From AP-15 sp963703855 (GTDB lineage Bacteria > Pseudomonadota > Alphaproteobacteria > ATCC43930 > CGMCC-115725), in assembly GCA_963703855.1 (NCBI GenBank), contig CAVPFW010000022.1, positions 124,001-188,000 of the forward strand: a stretch of 64,000 bases of DNA. The letters are read 5' to 3'. Shown here piece by piece: positions 17,391-25,339 of this stretch. Every line of letters starts with the position of its first letter. Within the stretch, counting starts at the first letter, position 1. The notes under the pieces were generated by a model. It was not told the origin of the DNA and made no database searches. It saw nothing but the letters and a program-made list of their open reading frames with translations. The translations under genes and the position numbers were made by a program.

Positions 17391-19213
17391 TGTGCGGCAT
17401 CATCGGCATCATCGCCAAGGACATGGTCGCTCCGGGGCTGATCGAGGGGCTGCGCCGCCTCGAATACCGCGGCTATGATTCGGCCGGGATCGCGACCCTG
17501 GTCGATGGCCGCATCGAGCGCCGCCGGGCCGAGGGCAAGCTCGCGAACCTCGCGCGGCGGCTCGATCACGAGCCGGTGCAGGGCGTTATCGGCATCGGCC
17601 ACACCCGCTGGGCGACCCACGGCTCGCCGACCGAGACCAACGCCCACCCGATCGCGACCGAGCGGGTCGCAATCGTCCACAACGGCATCATCGAGAACTT
17701 CCAGGCGTTGCGGCGTGAGCTCCAGGGGCAGGGCCACGTCTTTCAGACCGAGACCGACACCGAGGCGGTGGCGATCCTGACGACGCATTTTCTCGAGCAG
17801 GGGCTATCGCCGCAGCACGCGGTGGCCAAGACCCTGGCGCGGCTCGACGGCGCCTTCGCCCTCGCCTTTCTGTTCGCCGGCGAGCACGATTTGCTGATCG
17901 GCGCCCGCCGCGGCAGCCCGCTCGCGATCGGCTATGGCGACGGCGAGATGTTCCTCGGCTCCGACGCGTTGGCATTGGCGCCCCTGACCCGCCGCATCAC
18001 CTATCTCGAGGAGGGCGATTGGGCGGTCGTGACCTCGCGCGCAGTGACGATCTTCGACGCCGACAATAACGAAGTCGAGCGGCCGATCCGCGAATCCGCA
18101 GCCTCGGGCGCGCTGATCGGCAAGGGCAATTATCGCCACTTCATGCAAAAGGAGATCTTCGAGCAGCCGGCGGTGATCGGCGACACGGTCAACGCGCTGG
18201 TCAACCCGGCGACCCGCACCGTGCATTTGCCCGAATTGCCCTTCTCCCTCGCCGAGATCGAGCGGGTCACGATCATCGCCTGCGGCACCTCGTGGCATGC
18301 CGGTCTCGTCGCCAAATACTGGCTCGAACGGATCGCCCGGATTTCGGTCGAGGTCGACATCGCCTCGGAGTTCCGCTACCGCGCGCCGGCGATGCCGAAG
18401 GGCGGCGCGGCGATCTTCATCTCGCAATCGGGCGAGACCGCCGACACCCTGGCGGCGTTGCGCTATGCCAAGACGCGGGCGCAGCGGATCATCGCCATCG
18501 TCAACCAGCCGGAAAGCTCGATCGCGCGCGAGGCCGACATCGTGCTGCCGACTTTGGCCGGCCCGGAGATCGGCGTCGCCTCGACCAAAGCATTCACCAC
18601 CCAGCTCGCGGTGCTGGCCGCATTCACCGTGGCATTCGCGCGGGCGCGCGGGGCCATCGATCATACGCGCGAGGCGGTGCTCGCCGGATTTCTCAGCGAG
18701 ATCCCGTCGCGCGCCGCCGAGGTGCTGAACCACGACGAACGCATCCGCGAGATCGCGGCGACGATCGCCGAGGCCCGCGATGTGCTCTATCTCGGCCGCG
18801 GCAGCGCCTTTCCGTTGGCGCTCGAGGGTGCCTTGAAGCTCAAGGAGATCTCCTACATCCACGCCGAAGGTTATGCCGCGGGCGAGATGAAACACGGGCC
18901 GATCGCCCTGATTGACGAGAATGTGCCGGTCATCGTGCTGGCGCCGCATGACGACCTCTTCGAAAAGACGCTCGCCAATGTCGAGGAGGTCATGGCCCGC
19001 GGCGGCCGGGTCGTCATGATATCCGACGCCGCCGGGGTCGCGCGGCTCGCCGACCGCCTCGCTTTCGGCATCGCCGTCCCGAATTGCGACCCGTTCGTCG
19101 CCCCCCTGCTCTACGCGATCCCGATCCAGCTCCTCGCCTACCACGTCGCCGTGCTCAAAGGCACCGACGTCGACCAGCCGAGGAATTTGGCGAAGAGCGT
19201 CACGGTGGAATAG
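17390..19213 (+). CDS. glmS: Glutamine-fructose-6-phosphate aminotransferase (isomerizing)
   Basis: GlmS makes glucosamine-6-phosphate from fructose-6-phosphate and glutamine, the first committed step to amino sugars. Cys2 after Met removal (MCGIIGI) is the glutaminase nucleophile; RRLEYRGYDSAG and GHTRWATHG complete the N-terminal Ntn domain. Two SIS sugar-isomerase domains follow, with ACGTSWHAG, SQSGETADT and EVASTKAFTTQL-type blocks, and the C terminus ends LAKSVTVE as in most GlmS proteins. The length is 607. It overlaps glmU by one base. No glmS ribozyme is expected or seen. Confidence 0.97.
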   Translation: MCGIIGIIAKDMVAPGLIEGLRRLEYRGYDSAGIATLVDGRIERRRAEGKLANLARRLDHEPVQGVIGIGHTRWATHGSPTETNAHPIATERVAIVHNGIIENFQALRRELQGQGHVFQTETDTEAVAILTTHFLEQGLSPQHAVAKTLARLDGAFALAFLFAGEHDLLIGARRGSPLAIGYGDGEMFLGSDALALAPLTRRITYLEEGDWAVVTSRAVTIFDADNNEVERPIRESAASGALIGKGNYRHFMQKEIFEQPAVIGDTVNALVNPATRTVHLPELPFSLAEIERVTIIACGTSWHAGLVAKYWLERIARISVEVDIASEFRYRAPAMPKGGAAIFISQSGETADTLAALRYAKTRAQRIIAIVNQPESSIAREADIVLPTLAGPEIGVASTKAFTTQLAVLAAFTVAFARARGAIDHTREAVLAGFLSEIPSRAAEVLNHDERIREIAATIAEARDVLYLGRGSAFPLALEGALKLKEISYIHAEGYAAGEMKHGPIALIDENVPVIVLAPHDDLFEKTLANVEEVMARGGRVVMISDAAGVARLADRLAFGIAVPNCDPFVAPLLYAIPIQLLAYHVAVLKGTDVDQPRNLAKSVTVE

Positions 19214-19569
19214 CGGGGTCACAGACGAGCCGGCCGAAACTGCAGGCCGCGGCCCGCCTCTCACCCCCGGATCGGGTCCGGGGCAGGCTCTCCCGCCCTC
19301 GCGGCGCGCGCGTGCGCGCCTGTCGGATGGCGCATCTCCGATGCGCCATGGGTCCCTCCCTCTCCCCGCATGCGGGGAAGTGAAATCCGACGCATTGCCC
19401 CCTCGCCCCGCTTACGGGGAGAGGGTTGGGGTGAGGCGCCTTCGGTTGCCAGCACGGAACTGTCGAGCGGCACGATATGCGCGGTATCCACACCGGAGAA
19501 TTCGACCACATGACCGGCCGAAAAATCAGCGATGCGGTGGCTGGAAGACGAGTGGCGCCGCCGGCAGTG
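19214..19569. other. Intergenic region with hairpins
   Basis: About 350 bases between glmS and the convergent PEP-CTERM gene. It contains a perfect 10-base inverted repeat with a 3-base loop (19327-19349) and REP-like palindromes made of CTCCCCGC/GCGGGGAG arms (19351-19430). No T run marks a classical terminator, but the hairpin just past glmS may serve as one. Confidence 0.6.
19327..19430. repeat. Hairpin plus REP-like CTCCCC palindromes
   Basis: ATGGCGCATC-TCC-GATGCGCCAT is a perfect stem-loop (19327-19349). Next to it are CTCCCCGCATGCGGGGAA (about 19362-19379) and GCCCCGCTTACGGGGAG (about 19404-19422), in the style of alphaproteobacterial REP elements. The same CTCCC-type arms recur at 62.1 kb and inside pyrC at 63.7 kb. 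Confidence 0.65.
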
Positions 19570-20263
19570 CTAGCCCAACGAACCCCGACGGCGACTGAAA
19601 AAGAGACCGGCAAGGGGCAGCGCGAGCAGGGCGAGGGTAGCCGGCTCCGGTATCGGCACCAAATCGACGCGCAACGGTCCGCGGGTCAGGGTCAGCGGCC
19701 CGTTTGGGGTGTCGACGGTTATCTCGGCAAAAACGTCGAAGAAGCTGGTAATTAGGAAATCCGATCCCACCGGCGCGATCGAGGCCTGGCCATTGGTCGG
19801 ATTGTTGGGATCGAGCCCTACCGAGACCTTGTCGCCCAAGACCGTGCCGGAAAGGTCGAGCGCATCGAGCCCGGTGGTCCAGGTGCCGGTGTCGTTCGGG
19901 CCGGTCCGGCCGGAGATCGAACTCGTCGATCTGGCCCGTTAAAGTCAGCGTGCCGAGCGGCATGTCGTTTAGGTCCGTCAGCGCGCTCGTGTAGACGCCG
20001 CCGAGCAGAAGATCCTGCCCGGACGGGCCAAAGGTGGAACTGACGACTGATGAGATCGCGAGCGAGCCAGGCCCGACGCACAACTTGACGGCGGGAAAGC
20101 AGCCGGGTGCGGCCGCCCCGACATAGACGCCGTTCGCCGGCGGCAGGGTCGGCGTGGGGCTGATGATCGAGGCCTGTGCGGCACCGTCGGCAACGGCGGC
20201 AGCGACGAGGGCCGCGGCCCCAAATTGCAGACACGGGCCCAGTCGGGACAAATGCGGCCGCAT
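19570..20263 (-). CDS. PEP-CTERM sorted secreted protein (frameshifted)
   Basis: This is a secreted protein with an exosortase sorting tail. The N terminus from ATG 20263 (GGAGG nine bases upstream) shows a signal peptide ending near QASI. The C terminus has IPEPATLALLALPLAG followed by FFSRRRG: the PEP motif, a transmembrane helix and a basic tail. In between, the frame changes at about 19918-19925, after TGQIDEF; the other frame resumes with ISGRTGPNDTGTWTTG. One inserted base or two lost bases explains this. The middle is low in Cys and rich in G/T/P, typical of PEP-CTERM substrates. No exosortase is in the window. Function unknown. Confidence 0.75.
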
Positions 20264-20496
20264 CGGATATTTCCTCCATAAGGCCGGGCTCCGAGGAGCG
20301 AAGCAATCTTAACTATACATCGTCGGGGCTACGCTGCCAGCGCACGGATTTTGTCGTGACTGGGTGTGGATCGCGGGGTCGCCCGCCTCGGGTCGCGATG
20401 CCCCAGATCCCCTCGTTCATGGCTTGTTGTTCCATGCGATCTGCGCAGATCGCTCGCATCGGACGGACGCGGTGTTTCTTCTGTACGGTGTTCGTT

Positions 20497-21204
20497 CTAA
20501 AGAAGAGGCACGAGCAGATAGATCCCGAAACCCAGCATCAGCGCGCCGGTGGCGCGGGCGATCCAGCGGCCGGCCGGGAACAGCTTTTCGGCGAGGACGA
20601 GGACGGAGATGGCGGCCATCCACAGGAGGCTCATGGTTCCGGCGGCGAACAGCAGCGCCATCAGCAGCCAGCAACAGCCGAGGCAGAAGAGCCCGTGCTC
20701 CAGCCCCATCCGCAAGGCCCCGGCGGCATTGTCGCGCCAATGGTTCAGAACGAAATCGAACGGCGAGCGGCAATGGGTCAGGCATACGGATTTTAAGGGC
20801 GTCAGCTGATAGATGCCGGCGAGGATGACGATGGCGGCACCCAAGGCCGGAACCAGCCGCTGCGTCGCCGGCGATATCAAGGCCGCCCGCTCGAACCCCC
20901 AATCCGCGACCGTCGCGGCGATCCCGAACAGCCCCCAGGCAACCAGATAACCCGAGGCGAACACGATGGTCGGCACGAACGGCCCGCCGCGTGCCCGCTT
21001 GCGCCGGTTGACCGCGGCGAAGGTCAGGATCATCGGCGCCGCCGAAGGCAGCATCATGCCGGGCATCATCGCCCACCAGATCGCAAAGTTGAGGGCGAAA
21101 TCGGCCGCGGTCCAGGGCGCCAACACGGCCGGCATGGCCATGTCCTCCATCCCTTCCATCGGCCGCAGCTGCAGCCAGATGTAGAGCCACGACAGCGCGG
21201 TCAC
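20497..21204 (-). CDS. DUF2182 integral membrane protein
   Basis: A polytopic membrane protein of the DUF2182 family, often annotated as a predicted metal-binding integral membrane protein. Characteristic text includes FAIWWAMMPGMMLPSAAPM (a Met-rich helix), a conserved CLTHCRSP segment between helices, and GLEHGLFCLGCCWLLM. Met, Cys and His placed within membranes suggest metal or heme/thiol handling, but that is inference. The only legal start in this frame is GTG 21204. Upstream codons to about 21300 still read protein-like (AVAELLLGDRVVIVAALTAV), so the true N terminus may be longer and hidden by an error. It lies directly after two DUF1326 genes on the same strand and is probably co-transcribed with them. 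Confidence 0.8.
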   Translation of the reverse strand: MTALSWLYIWLQLRPMEGMEDMAMPAVLAPWTAADFALNFAIWWAMMPGMMLPSAAPMILTFAAVNRRKRARGGPFVPTIVFASGYLVAWGLFGIAATVADWGFERAALISPATQRLVPALGAAIVILAGIYQLTPLKSVCLTHCRSPFDFVLNHWRDNAAGALRMGLEHGLFCLGCCWLLMALLFAAGTMSLLWMAAISVLVLAEKLFPAGRWIARATGALMLGFGIYLLVPLL

Positions 21205-21317
21205 GGCGGTGAGCGCCGCGACAATGACGACCCGGTCGCCGAGCAGCAGCTCTGCGACGGCCGCGGGCGGGCCGTAGTCGCGGTGGAGGGCAAGTTGGAG
21301 GACGAGCGGATCAGCAG

Positions 21318-21941
21318 CTACGCCGCCCAGCTGAACGGCGCGTAGTGGCCGTTGTTGCCGCGGCCGACCAGATCGAGGTCGAGGCCGAAGCCGTGCACAT
21401 GGGTTTCCTTCGACCGCGCCAACGCCAGGCGGCGGCTCGCCGGGTGGCCGGTGTTGTCGATGGCGTAGGGCTCGCCGCTGCGGTTGCGCGAGGCGACGCC
21501 TTCGATCTCGAACGCGGCGATGTCGGGGATCGAGGCTTTGCGCACGAGCCCCGCCATCGTGAATTCGATCGGCTTGAATTCCACCCCGCGAAAATCGCTG
21601 ACCAGGTTTTGCCGGATCAACGAGGGCGGCCCGCCGGCGTCGCCGCCGACGATCGCGGCGAGCGCCTGGCGCTGCGCCGTGTCCGCACTCTGGTCGACGA
21701 CGCCGGCGAACACCCAGCCGCCGTCGGCCATGACTTTGCCCGAGCGGATCACCAGCGCGAATTTGAGCCCGGCGAGCGTGATGCCGCCACAGCTGCCCTG
21801 GTCGATGCGGAACACCATCACCGCGGTGCAGTGGTCATAGGTCGCCGGACCCTGCGGGTTCGTGTAGATGCACGGGCACAGATAGTCGCAATTGCAGCTC
21901 TCCATGTATTCGCCGCGCATCGTCCATTTCTGTTCTGGCAT
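21318..21941 (-). CDS. DUF1326 protein, copy 2 of a tandem pair
   Basis: A 207-residue soluble protein of the DUF1326 family. The N-terminal signature ESCNCDYLCPC (14-24) places four cysteines in a C-x-C-x4-C-x-C pattern, suggestive of metal or Fe-S binding although no cofactor is known to me. The following domain has MVFRIDQGSCGGITLAGL and ends NNGHYAPFSWAA. The neighbouring DUF1326 gene shares the same architecture, with modest identity. The order here is DUF1326, DUF1326, DUF2182, a combination I believe recurs in genomes. The biochemical role is undescribed to my knowledge. Confidence 0.82.
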   Translation of the reverse strand: MPEQKWTMRGEYMESCNCDYLCPCIYTNPQGPATYDHCTAVMVFRIDQGSCGGITLAGLKFALVIRSGKVMADGGWVFAGVVDQSADTAQRQALAAIVGGDAGGPPSLIRQNLVSDFRGVEFKPIEFTMAGLVRKASIPDIAAFEIEGVASRNRSGEPYAIDNTGHPASRRLALARSKETHVHGFGLDLDLVGRGNNGHYAPFSWAA

Positions 21942-21980
21942 GATCGGGGCTCAATCTGAACGGCGACGCCCGCCTGTTGA

Positions 21981-22610
21981 CTATCCGTTAGACCAGCTGA
22001 TCGGCGCGTAATGGCCGTTCTTGCCGGAATTGTCCCAGCGCATCGCGTGATCGGTAAAGGTGCTGCCCGCCCCGCCGACCGCGAGCGCCAGCTTGTCGGG
22101 CGCGATCGGATGGCCCACCGCCGCCCAGATTTCCCCACTCCCGTGCAGGCTCGGCAGCGGCTCGACCGACATATGCATGATCCCCGGAATCTCGGCCGAG
22201 CGTGACTTGCCGCTGACCCGGTAGGTTATCGGCACTTTCTTGACGCCGAGGTTTGTCGCGATCAGCGGGGCGAAGGCGGCCATCGGACCGCCTTCGCCGC
22301 CGCTGAAGATGGCACCCAGCGCCTCGGCCTGCCGATCGTCGGCGCCCTCGTCGATATAGACGGCGATCGTCCAGTTGCCGTCGCCCATCGCCCCGGGGGT
22401 GTGGGCGATCAGCGCCAGGTTGAGCCCATCGAGCGCCACCGCGCCGTAGCTGCCGTGATCGATGTGAAAAGCCAGCGCGACATCGCACACCCCCTCGCTC
22501 GGCCTCGAGGTCAGCGGCGGCGCCGGCGAAATGAGGCACGGGCAGACCACCGTGCAATTGCAATTTTCAAAATAGTCTCCGGAAAGCTGCCACCGGGTCT
22601 CTGTTGCCAT
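21981..22610 (-). CDS. DUF1326 protein, copy 1 of a tandem pair
   Basis: A 209-residue paralogue of the next gene. The N-terminal signature is ENCNCTVVCPC (16-26), again C-x-C-x4-C-x-C. Parallel landmarks are LAFHIDHGSYGAVALDGL and the terminal HYAPISWSNG. GGAGG precedes the ATG. It sits 10 bases downstream of the MBL gene and about 40 bases upstream of the second DUF1326 gene. The pair probably arose by duplication and then diverged; two copies with different middle regions would suit a heterodimer. Function unknown. Confidence 0.82.
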   Translation of the reverse strand: MATETRWQLSGDYFENCNCTVVCPCLISPAPPLTSRPSEGVCDVALAFHIDHGSYGAVALDGLNLALIAHTPGAMGDGNWTIAVYIDEGADDRQAEALGAIFSGGEGGPMAAFAPLIATNLGVKKVPITYRVSGKSRSAEIPGIMHMSVEPLPSLHGSGEIWAAVGHPIAPDKLALAVGGAGSTFTDHAMRWDNSGKNGHYAPISWSNG

Positions 22611-22620
22611 GCTTTCCTCC

Positions 22621-23499
22621 CTATCCGGCGGCGCCCGTCTGCTGTTTCTTCTCCGAGATGCGCTGGTGCAGGTTGCGCACGGTCATGTCGGTCAGCCGCT
22701 CATTGAGCATGAACAGGCGCTGGCCGATCGGATACGGGTCTTGCTTCTCGACCTCGATCGGGCCTTTCAATGCCTCGTCGGCGCTGATCCCGCGGTCGAC
22801 CAGGCGCTCGACATAGCCGACCCAGTTCTCGACGATCTGGCCCTGCTCCTTGAGGTAGGCCTTGGTGCACGGGTCGCCGTGGCCCGGCACGATCAATTCG
22901 ACATCGAGCGCGGCGATGCTGTTCAATGCCGCCAGCCACTCCCATGGGTCGCATTCCTGGAGCCAGCTGCGGCATTTGTAAAAGACGTTGTCGCCGGTGA
23001 AGACCACCCCTTCCTCGGGCACATGGACCGAGGTTTGGGGTGCGGTGTGGCCCGGCATGTGGATGATGTTGAAGGTGTGGTTGCCGAGATTGAGGGTCAG
23101 GGTGTCGTCAAAGGTCAGGGTCGGCGGGTTGGCGGCCGGATAATCCGGGTGCCCGACCAGCCACACGCTGTCGGGGTCGGTCTCTTTAAAGCGCTCGCGC
23201 TTTTCGTCGAGCGAGCCGAACGCATAAAGGTAGCGCTCGAAACATTCCTGCAGCTGGGTCTGGCCGACGATCTTGGTGTTGGTGAAATAGGCGTTGCCGG
23301 AGATGTGGTCGCCATGCGGCTCGGTGTTGATCAGGTAGCGGATCGGCGCCTTGTCCTCCATCCGCTCGCGCCAGCGCACCGCGTCGATCGGCTGCTGCGG
23401 CGAATCGATCATCACATAGCCGTCCGTGGTCTCGACAAAGCTCGGATTGCAGCCGGCGAAATAGATTTCGGTGAAAGCGTTTTTTCCGACCCTGCGCAT
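22621..23499 (-). CDS. Metallo-beta-lactamase-fold hydrolase with variant metal motif
   Basis: An MBL-fold protein of 292 residues that starts the DUF1326/DUF2182 gene group. The metal-binding motif reads NTEPHGDHISG, i.e. E-x-H-x-D-H instead of H-x-H-x-D-H, so the first His ligand is Glu. Other ligands appear as MPGHTAPQT, FTGDNVF and VPGHGDPC. It begins RRVGKNAFTEIYFAGCNPSF. Of two ATGs (23505 and 23499), I prefer 23499 because GGAGG is then six bases away. It lies 10 bases before the first DUF1326 gene. The substrate is unknown. A short N-terminal look-alike is present at 27.7 kb. Confidence 0.82.
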   Translation of the reverse strand: MRRVGKNAFTEIYFAGCNPSFVETTDGYVMIDSPQQPIDAVRWRERMEDKAPIRYLINTEPHGDHISGNAYFTNTKIVGQTQLQECFERYLYAFGSLDEKRERFKETDPDSVWLVGHPDYPAANPPTLTFDDTLTLNLGNHTFNIIHMPGHTAPQTSVHVPEEGVVFTGDNVFYKCRSWLQECDPWEWLAALNSIAALDVELIVPGHGDPCTKAYLKEQGQIVENWVGYVERLVDRGISADEALKGPIEVEKQDPYPIGQRLFMLNERLTDMTVRNLHQRISEKKQQTGAAG

Positions 23500-23770
23500 C
23501 GCCATCCTCCCCGACCTGCGACGGCCGCGATTGTCCCCGATTCGCCGAGGCCGCACAAGGAGGGGGCGGGCCCTCCGGCCACGTCTCACCCAGCCTGCGG
23601 CATCCGCAGACGTTCGGGCCATGGAACCACTGCCGATTCCGGCGCTTGAAAGGCGGCGTCGAGCTCGACCATTTCTGGAATGGCAGTCACCGATCTCGCA
23701 TGGTATCGGCCCCTCCGCCGCAGCCGGGCATGAGACCCGGCCGGCCCGAAACAGGATGCCGGTGCGCTGA

Positions 23771-25339
23771 ATGCCTTGCTCGCGCTTATCCGACTGGTTG
23801 CGTCGCGCTGAAACGATTGCGGGGCGCTGCTTTCGCTCGGCCTTGCCTCTATTGCCCGCCCTCCTCCTCCTCGTCGCCTGCGCGCGGCAGGGCGAATACG
23901 GCTATGCCCCGGGCGCCGGTTCTGCCGCCATTGGCGAGGGCGCCGGGTTGGCGCCGACGCATTACTACCCCCCGCCGGGTCCGCCGGGGGATCCCTGGGG
24001 CCCCTATGTCCGCGAGGCCGCGGCGCGATACCGCGTGCCCGAGCAGTGGGTGCGCGCGGTGATGCGTCAGGAATCGGGCGGCGAGGAACAGGCCGTCTCC
24101 CCGGTCGGGGCGATGGGCCTGATGCAGGTCATGCCCGCCACCTATCAGGGGTTGCGGGAGCGCTACGGGCTCGGCGACGATCCTTACGACCCGCACAACA
24201 ACGTTCTGGCGGGCACCGCCTATATCCGCGAAATGTACGACCGGTACGGCGCGCCCGGTTTCCTGGCCGCCTACAATGCCGGTCCGGACCGGGTCGACCT
24301 CTATCTCGCCGGCAGCGCCGACCTCCCGGACGAGACCGTGAACTACCTGGCTGCGATCACGCCGAGCCTCGGCAACGACGTGCCGCTGTCCGGGCCGCTG
24401 GCGATGTATGCCTCCGCCCGCCATGGGGGAGCGATCGCGGCCGTTCCGAGTGTGGCCAGCCTCGCATCGGGATGCGACCTGAACCGCGCCTATGATCCGA
24501 ACCATCCGTGCACGTCCTTGGAGCAGGCTGCGGCTGCATCCGCCCCGCCGCCACAGGTTCTCGTCCAGCAAACCGGGGCGAACGGCTGCGACCTGAACGT
24601 CGCTTACGATCCGGGCCATCCCTGCACGTCCTTGGCCCAGGCTGAGGCGGCGCCGGCTGCACCCGGACCGGCTCCGGTCCAGTTGGCTGCGGCGGCGCCG
24701 GCTGCACCCGGACCGGCTCCGGTCCAGCAGGCTGAGGCGGCGCCGGCTGCACCCGGACCGGCTCCGGTGCAGCTGGCTGAGGCGGCCGGCTGCGACCTGA
24801 ACGTCGCCTACAATCCGAACCATCCCTGCCGGCCGGCAGGCCAGCAGGCCGTGCCCTATGCTCGACTGGCGTCGGCGGGCGGCTGCGATCCGGATGTCGC
24901 CTTCGACCCGGATCGACCCTGCCGCGCCGGATCAGCCGCCGGCGGTATGTTATCGCCGCCCGCGACCGCCGAGCCGCGTTGGGTGGTGGCATCATCCGCC
25001 CGCCACCTGCCCGCACCGCCGCCGAGCCGGCCGATCCCAGCGGCTGCGCCGGGCGGGACAGAGCTCCACCTGCTGGCGATCCCAACCCGGGACTGGGCGA
25101 TCCAGGTGGGCGCCTTCGCCAATCCGGGCCTTGCCCGCGCCGTGGCGGAGGGCGCCCGCGCCGAGGCGCCGGATCAGCTCCGCTCCGCCGCTCTGGCGCT
25201 GCCGCCGACCCCCACTGGCGGCTCGGTCCTCTACCGCGCTCGCCTCGTCCATTTGTCGGCGAGTGCGGCGTCGGACGCCTGCTGGCGCCTCAACCAGCGC
25301 CAACTGCCCTGCGTCGTCGTCCAGCCGAACCGCTCCTGA
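23771..25339 (+). CDS. Lytic transglycosylase lipoprotein with Cys repeats and SPOR-like domain
   Basis: An envelope lipoprotein (522 residues) that should cleave peptidoglycan glycan strands. The lipobox LLVAC puts the lipidated Cys at 37. An SLT domain spans about 75-215, with the catalytic Glu101 in RQESGG and GLMQVMP and AYNAGP motifs. After it come four copies of a 14-residue Cys-bounded repeat (GCDLNRAYDPNHPC and variants) and three 15-residue AEAAPAAPGPAPVQL units. The C-terminal 80 residues (TRDWAIQVGAFANPGLAR onward) resemble a SPOR domain, which binds denuded glycan at division septa. The 3' end overlaps the convergent desaturase gene by 50 bases. Start ATG 23771 is the only one giving the signal sequence. 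Confidence 0.83.
   Translation: MPCSRLSDWLRRAETIAGRCFRSALPLLPALLLLVACARQGEYGYAPGAGSAAIGEGAGLAPTHYYPPPGPPGDPWGPYVREAAARYRVPEQWVRAVMRQESGGEEQAVSPVGAMGLMQVMPATYQGLRERYGLGDDPYDPHNNVLAGTAYIREMYDRYGAPGFLAAYNAGPDRVDLYLAGSADLPDETVNYLAAITPSLGNDVPLSGPLAMYASARHGGAIAAVPSVASLASGCDLNRAYDPNHPCTSLEQAAAASAPPPQVLVQQTGANGCDLNVAYDPGHPCTSLAQAEAAPAAPGPAPVQLAAAAPAAPGPAPVQQAEAAPAAPGPAPVQLAEAAGCDLNVAYNPNHPCRPAGQQAVPYARLASAGGCDPDVAFDPDRPCRAGSAAGGMLSPPATAEPRWVVASSARHLPAPPPSRPIPAAAPGGTELHLLAIPTRDWAIQVGAFANPGLARAVAEGARAEAPDQLRSAALALPPTPTGGSVLYRARLVHLSASAASDACWRLNQRQLPCVVVQPNRS
24641..24775 (+). repeat. Three tandem 45-bp in-frame repeats
   Basis: Copies at 24641-24685, 24686-24730 and 24731-24775 are nearly identical (differences at only a few positions), with a partial fourth start after them. 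They encode the Ala/Pro-rich 15-residue units of the transglycosylase. High identity suggests recent expansion, and copy number may vary between strains. Confidence 0.85.

Noticed and set aside
24641..24775. CRISPR-like array
   Set aside because: The 45-base repeats are directly adjacent, in frame and without spacers; they encode a protein linker.
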